Part shown: positions 28,897-40,291 of the stretch, piece after piece | How the letters are laid out: the number at the start of each line of letters is the position of its first letter | Numbering within the stretch: the first letter of the stretch is position 1 | NCBI RefSeq assembly: GCF_018882055.1 | Contig: NZ_JACVPF010000001.1 | Coordinates: forward strand, 744,001-808,000 | Direction of reading: 5' to 3' | DNA: 64,000 nucleotides | Origin: Polynucleobacter sp. es-MAR-4 | Lineage (GTDB): Bacteria > Pseudomonadota > Gammaproteobacteria > Burkholderiales > Burkholderiaceae | The notes under the pieces: model-generated | What the model was told of the DNA's origin: nothing | Databases searched by the model: none | What the model saw: only the letters and a program-made list of their open reading frames with translations | Program-made: the position numbers and the translations under genes

Positions 28897-29039
28897 TTAT
28901 ATATTCACTTTGTGCCGCCAGAAGGCCTGACGGGTTAGGTTAAAAAAGCCCCAAGAAACACGCTAAATTAGAAAATCGCGTTGTAGAGTTTCTTAAGACG
29001 CCAAAACAACTTCTACTGCTGTTTACTACCCACCAAAAA

Positions 29040-29705
29040 CTAAGCTATTTTTGATTGATACCAATCCAAAACCGTCTTAACCGCTTGATCTATCGATAAT
29101 TCTGATGTTTCAAGCACTTTAGCGCCGTCTGCAACTAACAAAGGTGCGGCACCTCGACTACTGTCTCTGGCATCGCGCTCTTGCAAATCTTGCAGCAAGT
29201 CATCGAGTTTAGCAGAAATTCCCTTAGCTATCAATTGCTTATACCGACGTTCGGCTCTAGCCTCAGCCGTTGCCGTCAGAAAAACCTTCAAAACTGCGTC
29301 TGGGAATATCACGCTCGCCATGTCACGACCATCAGCAACTAAGCCGGGAGTGAGCCTAAAACCATGCTGAACACCAACTAAAGCCTGTCTAACCTCTGGA
29401 TGCACCGCAATCGCAGAGGCGCGCAAACCAATACTTTCGGTGCGAATGGCTTCTGTCACATCTTCAGAATTGAGCAGAATTTGGCCATTTTTGAATGAAA
29501 TCACCAGTTTTTTGGCCAAAATACCCAGTTCTGGGCCATTTTTGACATCAATCGATGCCTTTTGACTTCCCAGAGCCACGAGGCGATAAAGCGCACCGCT
29601 ATCTAGGTAATGAAAGCCTAATTTTTCCGCTACCAAAGAGGCAACCGTCCCTTTGCCAGAGGCGGTAGGCCCATCAATGGCAATAACTGGGGGCAAATTC
29701 ATCAA
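29040..29705 (-). CDS. cmk: Cytidylate kinase
   Basis: Phosphorylates CMP and dCMP. It has 221 residues; the P-loop is [14 protein letters not shown] at residues 8-21 and the substrate-binding block [20 protein letters not shown] is near 125-145, followed by the [10 protein letters not shown] lid. It lies between aroA and rpsA in the usual order; aroA ends 10 bases upstream. The 143 bases between cmk and rpsA hold no gene that I can see. Confidence 0.96.
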   Translation of the reverse strand: MMNLPPVIAIDGPTASGKGTVASLVAEKLGFHYLDSGALYRLVALGSQKASIDVKNGPELGILAKKLVISFKNGQILLNSEDVTEAIRTESIGLRASAIAVHPEVRQALVGVQHGFRLTPGLVADGRDMASVIFPDAVLKVFLTATAEARAERRYKQLIAKGISAKLDDLLQDLQERDARDSSRGAAPLLVADGAKVLETSELSIDQAVKTVLDWYQSKIA

Positions 29706-29714
29706 AAGTGATTT

Positions 29715-31043
29715 CTAAGAAACAATCTTTGCAAATTCTGCAAAGTAAGTTGGGAAGGTTTTTGCAACGCAATTGGGATCATTGATCTGCAGCGCATTAG
29801 GGCCAAAAGCGGCTAATGAGAAACACATCGCCATGCGATGGTCATCATAAGTATCAATGCCTTCTGCAGGAGACCTCCAATCAGCCAGTGATGCGGGCGC
29901 CTGAACCACGATGTAGTCTGCGCCCTCCTCAACGATAGCTCCGACCTTCTTCAGTTCTTTCGCCATCGCTGCAATACGATCAGTTTCTTTTACGCGCCAA
30001 CTAGCAATATTATTTAAGCGGGTCGGACCCTCAGCAAACAATGCAGCAATCGCAAGCGTCATCGCTGCATCTGGAATTTCTGTGCAATCAATCGTGATGC
30101 CATTGAGTTTGCCATTGGCATTCTTGACACCAGAAACTTCAATCCAATCTTCACCAGAAGAAATTTTGGCGCCCATTAAAGCTAGCGCATCAGCAAAAGC
30201 CACATCACCCTGAATGCTCTCGCTTCCAACACCTAAGACACGAACTGGTCCACCACCAATCGCACCAAGCGCCAAGAAGTAAGAAGCAGAAGATGCGTCG
30301 CCCTCAACCGATAAAGTGCCAGGGCTTTGATAGACAACATCGGAAGTTTTTGCAGGGATCACAAAAGTTTGCATATCCGGACAAGCAACTTTGATACCAA
30401 AGCGCGCCATCAGTTTGAGTGTGATATCGATATAAGGGCGAGAAATCAATTCACCAATCACTTCGATCTTGACGGGCTCTTTTGCCACCAAAGGCAATGC
30501 CATCAATAAGGCCGTTAAGAACTGGCTAGAAACATCGCCACGAACCTTCACGACATCTTTGATTTCAATATCAGCTGCAACAATCTTGATGGGTGGATAG
30601 CCTTCTTGCAATTCGTAATCAATCGTTGCGCCTACTTGTCGCAATCCATCCACTAGATCCCGAATAGGACGTTCATGCATACGGGGCACACCAGACAAAC
30701 GGTAGTTACCACCCTGCATAGCTAGCGCTGCAGTCAGTGGGCGCATAGCCGTACCCGCATTACCCATGAAGAGGTCTGCATCCTGGACGGGAAACTTACC
30801 GCCGCAGCCCTCGACTATGCAAACTTGATTCTCTTGATCGACTACTGTTAATCCCAGCTGACGCAAAGCATTGCGCATTACCTGAGTATCGTCAGCATCT
30901 AATAAATTTTTAAGAGTTGTCGTACCTTTAGAAAGCGCTGCCAACAACAAAACTCGATTGGAAATGCTTTTTGATCCAGGCAACACAATCGAGCCTTGCG
31001 CTCTTTTGAATGGGCCAATGTTGATTTCCGGCAAGTTGCTCAT
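29715..31043 (-). CDS. aroA: 3-phosphoshikimate 1-carboxyvinyltransferase (EPSP synthase)
   Basis: Joins PEP to shikimate-3-phosphate in the shikimate pathway. It has 442 residues from the ATG. Motifs are [17 protein letters not shown] (about residue 20), the [12 protein letters not shown] loop (about 95), [14 protein letters not shown] and the late [13 protein letters not shown]. The Gly-Asn-Ala-Gly-Thr-Ala-Met-Arg-Pro loop is the unchanged glyphosate-sensitive form. A TTG one codon upstream is in frame, but the ATG overlaps the tyrA stop by one base (TGATG), a typical coupled start. Confidence 0.96.
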   Translation of the reverse strand: MSNLPEINIGPFKRAQGSIVLPGSKSISNRVLLLAALSKGTTTLKNLLDADDTQVMRNALRQLGLTVVDQENQVCIVEGCGGKFPVQDADLFMGNAGTAMRPLTAALAMQGGNYRLSGVPRMHERPIRDLVDGLRQVGATIDYELQEGYPPIKIVAADIEIKDVVKVRGDVSSQFLTALLMALPLVAKEPVKIEVIGELISRPYIDITLKLMARFGIKVACPDMQTFVIPAKTSDVVYQSPGTLSVEGDASSASYFLALGAIGGGPVRVLGVGSESIQGDVAFADALALMGAKISSGEDWIEVSGVKNANGKLNGITIDCTEIPDAAMTLAIAALFAEGPTRLNNIASWRVKETDRIAAMAKELKKVGAIVEEGADYIVVQAPASLADWRSPAEGIDTYDDHRMAMCFSLAAFGPNALQINDPNCVAKTFPTYFAEFAKIVS

Positions 31044-31924
31044 CAAAGTACATCCAAATCTTGACGCGCCTTACTTGCCTTATTGAATAACTTCTCTAAA
31101 CCAGCACCATCATTTTCAGCAATCAACTTACGCATGTGATTGACGATAAGCAGATATTGATCGAGCTCTTTCAGCACTGCCGTGCGATTACCCAAACAAA
31201 TATCGCGCCACATCTCTGGACTCGAGGCAGCAATACGCGTGAAATCCTTAAAACCTGCACCAACATGACTCAGCTTCTGATCAGCATCTTCAGAATTCAC
31301 AACGCTAGCCATTAAGGCGTAGGACAGAATATGTGGCAAATGAGAAACAGCTGCGTAGATCGCATCATGCTGGACGCAAGAAATCTTTTTCACGACAGAG
31401 CCAACCGACTGCCAAAAGCCTTCGATTAAATCCGTATCCTGAGGAGAATTTTCTTGTAACGGGCAAAGAATCGTTTGCTTGCCTACAAAGAGATCAGCTT
31501 TTGCTGCACTCGCGCCATGCTGTGCGCCACCTGCTATTGGATGAGCCGGCACAAACTGACAGGCTTTTTTACCTAGGACTTCCTTGGCAGCCAAAATCAC
31601 ATCACCTTTAGTGCTGCCAGCATCTGTCAACATGGTCCGAGACTCAAGGTGTGGCTCAATCACTTCAAAAGCAGCACGCATCTGCGCCACGGGTACACAC
31701 AACACAATCACATCAGATTGTTTTGCTGCTTCCACTAAATCGACTACAGCATCAATTGCCCCCATCTTGAGGGCTTGATCTAGATTCTGCGTACTGCGTC
31801 CAACACCCAAGACTTTATTAACGACACCCGCTTTTTTAAGAGCTAAACCCAAGGAGGCGCCAATCAAGCCAACACCAACAATAGTGACGGTGCCGTAATT
31901 ACTGGATGGATTAATGATGGCCAT
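31043..31924 (-). CDS. tyrA: Prephenate dehydrogenase
   Basis: Converts prephenate to 4-hydroxyphenylpyruvate for tyrosine. It has 293 residues. The NAD-binding [18 protein letters not shown] is at the N-terminus, the [13 protein letters not shown] block near 130 and the catalytic-histidine region [12 protein letters not shown] near 205. It is a stand-alone dehydrogenase without a chorismate mutase domain, which is instead in pheA. It lies between hisC and aroA in one transcriptional run. Confidence 0.94.
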   Translation of the reverse strand: MAIINPSSNYGTVTIVGVGLIGASLGLALKKAGVVNKVLGVGRSTQNLDQALKMGAIDAVVDLVEAAKQSDVIVLCVPVAQMRAAFEVIEPHLESRTMLTDAGSTKGDVILAAKEVLGKKACQFVPAHPIAGGAQHGASAAKADLFVGKQTILCPLQENSPQDTDLIEGFWQSVGSVVKKISCVQHDAIYAAVSHLPHILSYALMASVVNSEDADQKLSHVGAGFKDFTRIAASSPEMWRDICLGNRTAVLKELDQYLLIVNHMRKLIAENDGAGLEKLFNKASKARQDLDVL

Positions 31925-31957
31925 TGACTAATTCAGTTTGTCTATTTTCTTGAATGG

Positions 31958-33085
31958 CTACTTCGCCAAAATATCTTTGAGCGCGGCGATAAAAGCGGCA
32001 TTTTCTTCTGGTAAGCCAATGGAAATACGCAGCCATTGTGGCAAACCATAATTACCAACTGGGCGAACAATAATGCCGCGCTTGAGTAACTCTAAGTTAA
32101 TGCGAGCGCCAGCGTCATTATCCTCACCCACCTTGACCAACACAAAGTTGCCGGCCGATGGGAGATAAGTTAAGCCAAGAGCATCAAAAGCTTGAGTGAG
32201 TTGAGCAAAACCAGCGCGATTCAATTCGAAACCTTGCTGCAGGAAAGCAGAATCCTGAAATGCGGCTATTGCTGCTGCTTGCGCAAGACTATTCACATTA
32301 AATGGCTGACGAATGCGATTGAGCAAATCGGTCAAAGCGGGTTGAGCTACCCCGTAGCCAATGCGTAAACCTGCCAAACCATATGCCTTAGAGAAGCTGC
32401 GCGACAAAATCATATTAGGGAAACGTTTCACCCAAGCAATCGCATCATAGCGTTGATCAGCAGCGAGATATTCGTTATAGGCTTCATCTAAAACCACCAC
32501 CACATGTGCTGGAACCGCAATGAGGAAATCCTCAATCTCTTTGGCGCTTAAATAACTACCAGTCGGATTATTTGGGTTGGCCACAAATACCAACTTGGCT
32601 TTATCGCCAGCAGCTTTTACCGCTTGCAGCATCGCAGGCAAATCATGACCATACATTTTAGTAGCGGCCACTTCTACTGCCTTGGCGCCAACAGCTTGTG
32701 TTGCTAGTGGATAAACAGCAAAAGCATGTTTAGAGAAAATGACTTCATCACCGGCTTGAGCGACTGCTCGTGCAGCCAACTCCAAAATGTCGTTACTGCC
32801 ATTGCCTAAGGTAATCCAATCCGTTGGTACACCCAAGCGCGCTGATAAAACATTTTTTAGCTCAAAACCATTGGAGTCTGGGTAGCGACCCAAGTCACTC
32901 GCAGCCCTAAGCATCGCATCTTGTGCTGACTTTGGCATGCCCAATGGATTTTCATTGGATGCCAACTTCACAATCTTGCTTTCATCAAGACCGTATTCGC
33001 GCGCAACTTCACTGATAGGTCGCCCACCGACATAGGGCGCTATCGCATGAATGTGCTTTAAACCAATATTGGATTTAGATGTCAT
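31958..33085 (-). CDS. hisC2: Histidinol-phosphate / aromatic aminotransferase
   Basis: Class I/II PLP aminotransferase of 375 residues. The Schiff-base lysine is in LSRSFSKAYGLAGLRIGYG (about residue 230); the VFVANPNNPTGSYLS block and DEAYNEYL are typical of HisC. Placed between pheA and tyrA, it most likely serves phenylalanine and tyrosine synthesis, perhaps besides histidinol phosphate. Burkholderiales often carry a second hisC in the his operon; the substrate preference of this copy cannot be read from sequence. Start overlaps pheA end by 4 bases. Confidence 0.92.
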   Translation of the reverse strand: MTSKSNIGLKHIHAIAPYVGGRPISEVAREYGLDESKIVKLASNENPLGMPKSAQDAMLRAASDLGRYPDSNGFELKNVLSARLGVPTDWITLGNGSNDILELAARAVAQAGDEVIFSKHAFAVYPLATQAVGAKAVEVAATKMYGHDLPAMLQAVKAAGDKAKLVFVANPNNPTGSYLSAKEIEDFLIAVPAHVVVVLDEAYNEYLAADQRYDAIAWVKRFPNMILSRSFSKAYGLAGLRIGYGVAQPALTDLLNRIRQPFNVNSLAQAAAIAAFQDSAFLQQGFELNRAGFAQLTQAFDALGLTYLPSAGNFVLVKVGEDNDAGARINLELLKRGIIVRPVGNYGLPQWLRISIGLPEENAAFIAALKDILAK

Positions 33086-34176
33086 GCTGAATGGGGATAT
33101 GAGCCAAGATTTTTATAAAAGGCAGCTGTTGTTTTCAATTCATCCAATGCTTTGGCCACTTTTGCATCTTCAGCGTGACCAGCAACATCGATATAGAAGT
33201 GATACTCCCAAGTGCCTTTACGAGCAGGACGAGATTCAAAACGATTCATGGATACACCATGCTTGGCCAAAGGCTCCAGCAGGCGATGCACGGCACCAGG
33301 CTGGTTATCAACTGACAACACTAAAGAAGTTTGATCCTTGCCAGTTGGTTGGCATTCATAAGTGCCGACCACCACAAAGCGCGTGCGATTGTGAGGGTCA
33401 TCTTGAATCTGCGCAGCAACTGCCTGCAATCCATAAGCCTCTTGCGCAGGATCACCAGCGATAGCTGCTAAGGTAGGATCAATCGAGGCCATGCGAGCTG
33501 CCTCAGCATTGCTGCTGACTGCCTGACGCTTTAACTGAGGAGCATGCACACTCAACCACTGTTGGCATTGGGCCAAAGCTTGAGCATGCGCGCAAACGGT
33601 TGTGACGCCGTCTAAATTGCCACTCTTAGTTAAGAGATGATGACGAATAGGCAGCACCACTTCGCCACTAATACGCATTGAAGAATCCAAGAGTAAATCC
33701 AAAGTACGGGAGATGGCGCCTTCACTAGAATTTTCTACTGGGACAACGCCAAACTGCGCCGCACCCTTCTCTACCGCCTTGAATACTTCGTCAAGACTAT
33801 TGCAAGGTAAGCCAGCAATCGAGTGGCCAAAATAGGTTTGAGCAGCCTGCTCTGAAAATGTTCCAACTGGTCCGAGATAGGCAATCGTCTGACGAGCCTC
33901 TAAGGCACGACAAGCAGACATTACTTCACGCCAAATTGCCGCAATTCCATCAGGTAAGAGTGGGCCCTTGCTGAGCTCTTGTAAGCGCGCAACGACTTGA
34001 CGCTCACGCTCTGGTCTAAATACCGGCGATGAAAAACCACCTTTGATATGACCCACCTCTTGAGCTGCTTTTGCACGCTGCGACAACAAATCCAAAATCT
34101 GCGCGTCTAACGCATCGATCTTGTCGCGGATTGGCGCAAGGCGCTGTTCTTCGGTGCTCTGATCTTTAGAATTCAT
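33082..34176 (-). CDS. pheA: Chorismate mutase / prephenate dehydratase
   Basis: Bifunctional P-protein for phenylalanine synthesis. The 364 residues comprise an N-terminal AroQ chorismate mutase helix bundle (about 10-95, RDKIDALDAQILDLLSQRAKAAQEVG), a prephenate dehydratase domain starting GPVGTFSEQAAQ (about 103) with NRTRFVVVG, and a C-terminal ACT domain containing MNRFESRPARKG. The ACT domain gives feedback control by phenylalanine. It overlaps serC by 1 base and hisC by 4, consistent with a coupled series. Confidence 0.96.
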   Translation of the reverse strand: MNSKDQSTEEQRLAPIRDKIDALDAQILDLLSQRAKAAQEVGHIKGGFSSPVFRPERERQVVARLQELSKGPLLPDGIAAIWREVMSACRALEARQTIAYLGPVGTFSEQAAQTYFGHSIAGLPCNSLDEVFKAVEKGAAQFGVVPVENSSEGAISRTLDLLLDSSMRISGEVVLPIRHHLLTKSGNLDGVTTVCAHAQALAQCQQWLSVHAPQLKRQAVSSNAEAARMASIDPTLAAIAGDPAQEAYGLQAVAAQIQDDPHNRTRFVVVGTYECQPTGKDQTSLVLSVDNQPGAVHRLLEPLAKHGVSMNRFESRPARKGTWEYHFYIDVAGHAEDAKVAKALDELKTTAAFYKNLGSYPHSA

Positions 34177-35273
34177 TAGGCACGCCTTTCAAAGTCACGC
34201 ATAAATTCGACTAAGGCCTTAACGCCCTCTATCGGCATTGCGTTGTAAATACTGGCACGCATACCGCCAGCAGCCTTGTGACCACGCAGAGCGACTAAGC
34301 CTGCTGCATTCGATTGCTCTAAGAACTGAGCATTCAAACGCTCATCCTTCAGGAAGAAGGTGACATTCATGCGAGAGCGATATTCTTTGGTAACGCGATT
34401 CTCATACAAGCTACTTTGATCCAAGAAGTTGTAGAGCAAATCCGCTTTTTCTTGATTGCGCTTTTCAATCGCCTTCACACCACCCTGTTTGAGTAACCAC
34501 TTAAACCCGAGGCCAGCCATGTAAATAGCGAATGTCGGCGGCGTATTCAGCATCGATTGATTCGCAGCTTGCTTTGACCAATCCCAAATTGATGGGGTGA
34601 TCTTCATACTGTGGCCCATCAGATCTTTACGAACAATCACAATCGTTACGCCAGACGGGCCAATATTTTTCTGAGCCCCACCAAACCAGACGCCGCACTT
34701 GCTGACATCCATCTCTTTAGAAAGAATATTGCTAGAGATATCTGCAACTAAAGTTTTGCCATTCACATCCGGCACATCTGGAAACTCAACGCCGCCAATG
34801 GTTTCATTGGCACAGTAGTGCACATAGGCAGCATCATCTGAGAGCTGCCATGTAGAACGAGCTGGAATCGTATTAAATTTTTCTGAAGCAGAAGACGCTG
34901 CTAGATGTGCAACACCATATTTATCAGCTTCTTTAAAAGACTTTTCTGACCAAATACCAGTTACCAAGAAGTCTGCTTTAGGACCATTCTTGGCAAGACC
35001 CATGAGATTCATGGGGATCGCCGCATTCTGACCAAGGCCACCGCCTTGTAGCAACAAGATCTCGTAAGCGTCAGGAATATTCATCAAGGTGCGCAAATCG
35101 TGCAACACCTCTTCATAAACCGCCATGAACTCTTTACTGCGGTGACTAATTTCCATCACACTAGTGCCAAGCCCCTGCCAATTCAACATCTCTGCAGCAG
35201 CCTGCTGCAATACCTCTTCAGGTACGGTAGCAGGCCCCGCAGCGAAATTGAAAATGCGGCGGTCAAACGTCAT
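34176..35273 (-). CDS. serC: Phosphoserine aminotransferase
   Basis: PLP aminotransferase for serine and pyridoxal synthesis. It has 365 residues. It begins with the family's FNFAAGPATVPEEVLQQA and MEISHRSKEF; the Schiff-base lysine is in VWFGGAQKNIGPSGV (about residue 200). It lies between gyrA and pheA, the conserved order in Burkholderiales, with 31 bases after gyrA and no terminator between them. Confidence 0.96.
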   Translation of the reverse strand: MTFDRRIFNFAAGPATVPEEVLQQAAAEMLNWQGLGTSVMEISHRSKEFMAVYEEVLHDLRTLMNIPDAYEILLLQGGGLGQNAAIPMNLMGLAKNGPKADFLVTGIWSEKSFKEADKYGVAHLAASSASEKFNTIPARSTWQLSDDAAYVHYCANETIGGVEFPDVPDVNGKTLVADISSNILSKEMDVSKCGVWFGGAQKNIGPSGVTIVIVRKDLMGHSMKITPSIWDWSKQAANQSMLNTPPTFAIYMAGLGFKWLLKQGGVKAIEKRNQEKADLLYNFLDQSSLYENRVTKEYRSRMNVTFFLKDERLNAQFLEQSNAAGLVALRGHKAAGGMRASIYNAMPIEGVKALVEFMRDFERRA

Positions 35274-35304
35274 GATGAATTAATTAACCTTGTATGAATG
35301 CCAA

Positions 35305-38028
35305 TTAGGCATCACCAGCTTCATCAGAATTGGAGTCAACTGCTGGATCAGCGGAAACATCTCCACCTTCACCGTCTTCGCCATCATCCAAATCATTCTC
35401 ATCGTCGGAATCACTTTCAGCAATACGCTGCAAGCCAGACAAACGTGTGCCTTCATCAACGTTGATTAAAGTGACGCCTTGTGTTGCGCGCCCCATCTCA
35501 CGAATCTCTGAAACACGGGTGCGCACCAGGATACCGCCAGTAGTGATCAACATAATTTGATCTTCAGGAGATACCAAAGCAGCAGCAACTACTTTACCGT
35601 TACGCTCGGTTGTCTGAATAGCGATCATGCCTTTAGTGCCGCGACCATGACGGGTGTACTCGCCAATCGGAGTGCGCTTACCGAAACCATTTTCTGTTGC
35701 AGTCAATACACTGTTTGGAATAGCAAGGCCATTTGCATCAACCACAACTGCTTCTGCACCTTCAGCAGCTTCAGCCGGAGCAACCAACATGGCGATGACT
35801 TGATGACCCTCACCCAAATTCATACCGCGCACACCGCGCGCCGTACGACCCATTGGACGAACATCATTCTCATCAAAGCGCACCGCTTTACCAGCATCAG
35901 AGAACAGCATCACATCATGCTGACCATCAGTAATGGCTGCACCAACTAGGAAGTCGTTTTCATTTAAATCAACGGCAATAATTCCGGCCTTACGTGGATT
36001 AGAGAAGTCAGACAAACGCGTCTTCTTCACTGTACCCAGGCTTGTTGCCATAAAGACGTAATGATCATCTTGATATCCCTTAATTGGGAGAATCACGGTA
36101 ATCTTCTCGCCCTCAATCAGCGGGAACATATTGACGATCGGCTTGCCACGTGAGTTGCGGCTACCTTGCGGAACCTCCCACACTTTGAGCCAATACATGC
36201 GTCCACGATCTGAGAAGCACAAAATGATGTCATGCGTATTTGCAACGAAGAGGGTTTCAATCCAATCCTCATTTTTGGTAGCGGCAGCTTGTTTGCCACG
36301 GCCACCACGTTTTTGCGCACGGTATTCACTCAGAGGCTGACTCTTCATATAACCAGTGTTAGAAAGTGTGACCACCATATCTTGCGGAGTGATCAAATCT
36401 TCTGTGAACAACTCGGTTGCATTCATTTCAATGAATGAACGGCGACCAGTATCACCACCAGCAATGCCAAACTCGGCCTGCACTTCTTTCAATTCGGACT
36501 CGATGACTTGAGTGACACGCTCTGGCTTAGCAAGTAAGTCGAGCAAATCAGAAATCTCTGCCATCACATCTTTGTACTCATTCACAATCTTGTCTTGCTC
36601 AAGGCCAGTCAAGCGTTGCAAACGCATCTGCAAAATTTCTTGCGCTTGACTATCAGACAAACGATAGAGGCCAGTAGATTGCATGCCGTACTCAGGCAAT
36701 AAACCTTCAGGACGATAAGCATTACGGCCACCAGGAGTATCGGTCTCTGCACGCGCCAACATCTCACGCACCATAGAAGAATCCCATGCCTTGCTCATCA
36801 ATTCTGACTTAGCAATAACTGGGTTTGCAGCAGCTTTAATGATGGCAATAAATTCATCAATGTTTGCCAATGCAACTGCCAAACCTTCTAAGACATGGCC
36901 ACGCTCACGTGCTTTGCGTAATTCAAAAATCGTACGACGAGTAACCACTTCACGACGATGCTGCAAGAAGTACTCGAGCATTTGCTTCAGATTCAATAGG
37001 CGCGGCTGGTTATCCACCAGAGCGACCATATTCATACCGAAGTTGTCTTGCAGTTGAGTGCTCTTATACAAATTATTGAGAACGACTTCAGGCACCTCAC
37101 CACGCTTAAGCTCAATCACAACGCGCATGCCTGACTTATCGGACTCGTCACGAAGATCGGAGATGCCCTCTACTTTTTTCTCGTTCACCAACTCAGCAAT
37201 ACGCTCGAGTAAGTTCTTTTTATTTACTTGGTATGGCAACTCATCAACGATGATGGCTTGACGCGCGCCCTTATCCAAATCTTCAAAGTGAGTTTTGGCA
37301 CGCATCACCACTCGGCCACGACCAGTGCGATAGCCCTCACGAACCCCTTGAACGCCATAAATAATGCCGGCGGTCGGGAAATCTGGTGCTGGGATGATCT
37401 CAATCAGCTCATCAATCGTGCATTCTGGGTTGTGGAGGACATGTAAGCAGGCAGTAACCACCTCATCTAGGTTATGAGGGGGGATATTGGTCGCCATACC
37501 CACCGCAATGCCTGAACTGCCGTTAATCAGCAGATTAGGTACTTTTGCAGGAAGAATTAAGGGTTCTTTCTCGCTACCGTCGTAATTTGGCCCGAAATCA
37601 ACGGTTTCCTTGTCCAAATCGGCCAAAAGCTCGTGGGCGATCTTACGAAGGCGGATCTCGGTATATCGCATCGCAGCAGCGTTATCGCCGTCTACGGAGC
37701 CAAAGTTACCTTGTCCGTCAACCAGCATATAGCGCAGAGAGAAGTCCTGAGCCATGCGAACAATCGTGTCATACACCGCAGAATCGCCATGTGGATGGTA
37801 TTTACCGATCACATCGCCAACTATACGGGCAGATTTTTTGTAAGCACGGTTCCAATCGTTGTTTAATTCATACATCGCGAATAAGACCCGGCGATGAACC
37901 GGTTTGAGGCCGTCACGCACGTCTGGCAGGGCTCTGCCGACAATGACGCTCATTGCGTAGTCCAAATAGGACCGCCGCATTTCGTCTTCTAGGGATATTG
38001 GTAGTGTTTCTTTAGCGGCTTGTTCCAT
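35305..38028 (-). CDS. gyrA: DNA gyrase subunit A
   Basis: Breaks and rejoins DNA during negative supercoiling. It has 907 residues. The N-terminal domain begins [35 protein letters not shown]; the quinolone region reads [18 protein letters not shown], with the Ser and Asp positions in their sensitive form. The active tyrosine is in [10 protein letters not shown] (about residue 123). The C-terminal wrapping domain includes the GyrA box QKRGGRGKQ. The last 40 residues form a very acidic tail ([17 protein letters not shown]). It is divergent from the OmpA-family gene over 160 bases and heads the serC-pheA-hisC-tyrA-aroA run. Confidence 0.97.
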   Translation of the reverse strand: MEQAAKETLPISLEDEMRRSYLDYAMSVIVGRALPDVRDGLKPVHRRVLFAMYELNNDWNRAYKKSARIVGDVIGKYHPHGDSAVYDTIVRMAQDFSLRYMLVDGQGNFGSVDGDNAAAMRYTEIRLRKIAHELLADLDKETVDFGPNYDGSEKEPLILPAKVPNLLINGSSGIAVGMATNIPPHNLDEVVTACLHVLHNPECTIDELIEIIPAPDFPTAGIIYGVQGVREGYRTGRGRVVMRAKTHFEDLDKGARQAIIVDELPYQVNKKNLLERIAELVNEKKVEGISDLRDESDKSGMRVVIELKRGEVPEVVLNNLYKSTQLQDNFGMNMVALVDNQPRLLNLKQMLEYFLQHRREVVTRRTIFELRKARERGHVLEGLAVALANIDEFIAIIKAAANPVIAKSELMSKAWDSSMVREMLARAETDTPGGRNAYRPEGLLPEYGMQSTGLYRLSDSQAQEILQMRLQRLTGLEQDKIVNEYKDVMAEISDLLDLLAKPERVTQVIESELKEVQAEFGIAGGDTGRRSFIEMNATELFTEDLITPQDMVVTLSNTGYMKSQPLSEYRAQKRGGRGKQAAATKNEDWIETLFVANTHDIILCFSDRGRMYWLKVWEVPQGSRNSRGKPIVNMFPLIEGEKITVILPIKGYQDDHYVFMATSLGTVKKTRLSDFSNPRKAGIIAVDLNENDFLVGAAITDGQHDVMLFSDAGKAVRFDENDVRPMGRTARGVRGMNLGEGHQVIAMLVAPAEAAEGAEAVVVDANGLAIPNSVLTATENGFGKRTPIGEYTRHGRGTKGMIAIQTTERNGKVVAAALVSPEDQIMLITTGGILVRTRVSEIREMGRATQGVTLINVDEGTRLSGLQRIAESDSDDENDLDDGEDGEGGDVSADPAVDSNSDEAGDA

Positions 38029-38045
38029 TTAGAAATAATATCATT

Positions 38046-38074
38046 TTGATGACTGATAGCCCCTATGCTAATAT
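38046..38074 (+). promoter_or_regulatory. Candidate promoter for the OmpA-family gene
   Basis: TTGATG (38046) and TAATAT (38069) are separated by 17 bases, with a TG one base before the -10 (extended -10). Each hexamer matches the sigma-70 consensus at 4 of 6 positions. It would give a leader of about 105 bases. Confidence 0.4.
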
Positions 38075-38188
38075 TCTGTCAGTTTGTACGAAATTGAGAT
38101 GTGTCGCTTTGCGGTTTTTTGCTTCAAAGTAGGGCGAATTACATTTAAGTTTGACTTTAATTAAAAAAGAGATTTTTGAGGACTAAAA

Positions 38189-38758
38189 ATGAACAAAACC
38201 CTAAAAGTGTTGTTAGCTTCTGTTGTTACTGTTTCTGCATCTGCAGCAATGGCTTCTGATAACTGGGAAAACAGCGCTGGCTTGAATTGGAAAAACGGCG
38301 ACGGCACATTGTGCTGGCGTGATAACAACTGGACTCCTGCAACTGCAGCTCCTGGTTGCGATGGCTACTTAACAGCTAAATCAGCTTCTGGTGTAAGCCA
38401 AAGCAAGATCACTTTGCAAGCTGACACACTTTATGACTTCAACAAGTCTGACTTGAAGCCAGAAGGTAAAGCTACTTTAGACAAGATCGCTAAAGACTTA
38501 AGCAAGATCAAATTGGAAGTAATTATTGCTGTTGGTAACACTGATAGCGTTGGTACTGATGCTTACAACATGGCTCTCGGCCAACGTCGTGCTCAGTCCG
38601 TTAAAGCTTACTTGGTAAGCAAAGGTGTTGACGGTAGCCGTATTTACACAGAATCAAAAGGCAAGAGCAATCCAGTTGCATCAAATGCAACTGCTGAAGG
38701 CCGCGCTAAGAACCGCCGCACTGACATCGAAGTTGTTGGTACAGCTGCAGTTAAGTAA
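38189..38758 (+). CDS. OmpA-family outer-membrane protein
   Basis: A 189-residue envelope protein. A signal peptide (cut near AMASDNW, residue 23) is followed by a short Trp/Asn-rich region with two cysteines (about 24-72) and an OmpA C-terminal peptidoglycan-binding domain (about 77-185), seen in LYDFNKSDLKPEG, VGNTDSVGTDAYNMALGQRRAQSVKAYL and the closing GRAKNRRTDIEV. There is no beta-barrel domain, so it is a short periplasmic linker type. Codon use looks strongly biased and the GAGGAC ribosome site is good, both signs of high expression. A strong terminator follows. Confidence 0.92.
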   Translation: MNKTLKVLLASVVTVSASAAMASDNWENSAGLNWKNGDGTLCWRDNNWTPATAAPGCDGYLTAKSASGVSQSKITLQADTLYDFNKSDLKPEGKATLDKIAKDLSKIKLEVIIAVGNTDSVGTDAYNMALGQRRAQSVKAYLVSKGVDGSRIYTESKGKSNPVASNATAEGRAKNRRTDIEVVGTAAVK

Positions 38759-38772
38759 TTCTTTTTACTTGT

Positions 38773-38801
38773 AAAAAAGCCCGGTTCTGCCGGGCTTTTT
38801 T
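38773..38801 (+). terminator. Terminator after the OmpA-family gene
   Basis: AAAAAAGCCCGG, loop TTCTG, CCGGGCTTTTTT: a strong GC stem (6 bp) extended by A/T pairs with a T tract. Confidence 0.92.
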
Positions 38802-38858
38802 ATTTCCGCTATATTCGTAATTCATTAATCCCAGCGCGCTTCCTGCGCCTTTATCTCT

Positions 38859-39548
38859 ATGAACGTCGATCAATCTGAAATCGCTAAATTTAGCGCCCTA
38901 GCCCATCGCTGGTGGGACCCCCATAGTGAATTCAAGCCATTACATGCTATCAATCCACTGCGCCTTAATTGGATTAAATCCTATGTGGATCTTGGCGGCA
39001 AGAAAGTGCTTGATGTAGGCTGTGGAGGCGGCATTTTGGCGGAATCGATTGCCCAATCAGGAGCTGATACCTGCGGCATCGATTTATCTGAAAAAGCCCT
39101 GAAAGTGGCTGAGTTGCACGCTCTAGAAGTGGGCGCCTCCCTGAAATACCGCTCAATTTCAGCTGAAGCGCTGGCTGAGGAAGAGCCAGGTCAATACGAT
39201 GTTGTGACTTGTATGGAAATGCTGGAGCACGTCCCTGATCCGGCCTCAGTAGTTCGAGCGTGCGCAAAGCTTTGTAAACCAGGCGGCACGCTTTTTTTCA
39301 GCACCCTCAATCGCAGCCCTAAGTCCTACTTATTTGCCATTATTGGCGCTGAATATATCCTCCGACTGCTGCCAAAAGGCACGCATGAATACGCAAAATT
39401 CATTAAACCCTCTGAATTGGTCGCATTTACTCGAGCAGCGGGACTCGAAATGATTGGGGTGAAGGGAATGAGCTACAACCCCCTCACTCAAGTCTATAGC
39501 TTAGGTGATGATGTTGATGTGAACTACATGATTGCCGTACGTAAATGA
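38859..39548 (+). CDS. ubiG: Ubiquinone biosynthesis O-methyltransferase
   Basis: Does both O-methylation steps of ubiquinone synthesis with SAM. It has 229 residues. SAM motif I is [16 protein letters not shown] (about residue 48); [24 protein letters not shown] near the N-terminus is diagnostic of UbiG. The stop overlaps the gph start by 4 bases. The ubiG-gph pairing is common in proteobacteria. Confidence 0.96.
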   Translation: MNVDQSEIAKFSALAHRWWDPHSEFKPLHAINPLRLNWIKSYVDLGGKKVLDVGCGGGILAESIAQSGADTCGIDLSEKALKVAELHALEVGASLKYRSISAEALAEEEPGQYDVVTCMEMLEHVPDPASVVRACAKLCKPGGTLFFSTLNRSPKSYLFAIIGAEYILRLLPKGTHEYAKFIKPSELVAFTRAAGLEMIGVKGMSYNPLTQVYSLGDDVDVNYMIAVRK

Positions 39549-40222
39549 GTAGCGGGTTAGCAAGCCCTTACAAGGGTGTCTTTTTTGACCTCGATGGCAC
39601 ATTAGCGGATACCGCGCCTGATCTAGTTGCAGCTGCCAATCAGCTTCTCGTGGCCCGTAATCTAGCCCCCAAGCCATATGAAGTCTTGCGCCCCTGCGCC
39701 TCTGCTGGAGCCCGTGGACTAATTGGTGGCGCCTTTGGCATCGGCACTGATCACCCAGACTTCATCCCCCTTCGAGATGAATTTTTTGCAAACTATGAAA
39801 AGGCTTTATTAGTAAATAGCGTACTTTTTGAGGGTATAGACCATTTATTAGATCGATTGGATGGCGCCAACCTTCCCTGGGGCATCGTCACCAATAAAAG
39901 TGAGCGATTCACACATCCTTTAACCGAGCTGATGGGTTTACGCCAAAGAGCAATTTCTACTGTTTCCGGCGATACAACCCCTTACTCAAAACCGCATCCT
40001 GAACCCATCTTGCACGCCGCTAGAGTTGCCAATGTCGACCCGAGTAGATCGCTATATGTAGGTGACGACATTAGAGACATCGTGGCAGGCAAAGCAGCGG
40101 GCATGAGAACGATCGCAGCAGCCTACGGTTATTGCGGCTGTGAAGAGCCCCCAGAGGCCTGGGGAGCGGATTATCTCGTACATCACCCCAAAGAATTACT
40201 AGAAATCATCTTCCCGCAGTAG
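39545..40222 (+). CDS. gph: Phosphoglycolate phosphatase-type HAD hydrolase
   Basis: Removes phosphate from 2-phosphoglycolate formed during DNA repair or photorespiration-like reactions. It has 225 residues. HAD motif I is [15 protein letters not shown] (about residue 15); motif II is in [11 protein letters not shown], the lysine of motif III in YSKPHPEP and motif IV in [17 protein letters not shown]. Some ubiG-linked HADs are instead N-acetylmuramate-6-phosphate phosphatases (MupP), so the exact substrate is less certain than the family. Confidence 0.88.
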   Translation: MSSGLASPYKGVFFDLDGTLADTAPDLVAAANQLLVARNLAPKPYEVLRPCASAGARGLIGGAFGIGTDHPDFIPLRDEFFANYEKALLVNSVLFEGIDHLLDRLDGANLPWGIVTNKSERFTHPLTELMGLRQRAISTVSGDTTPYSKPHPEPILHAARVANVDPSRSLYVGDDIRDIVAGKAAGMRTIAAAYGYCGCEEPPEAWGADYLVHHPKELLEIIFPQ

Positions 40223-40291
40223 GGTGAAGTAAAGATAACAAGCAATTTAGGGTCAAGAGCCTTAAAATAAAGTTTCCAATGCATGAACTCC

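Noticed and set aside
33051..33464. 137-codon plus-strand frame
   Set aside because: Antisense to pheA, a strongly supported gene; no independent signals.
35557..35949. 130-codon plus-strand frame
   Set aside because: Antisense to the gyrA C-terminal domain; shadow frame.
37770..37830. Quinolone-resistance change in gyrA
   Set aside because: The region reads GDSAVYDT with Ser and Asp in the sensitive form.
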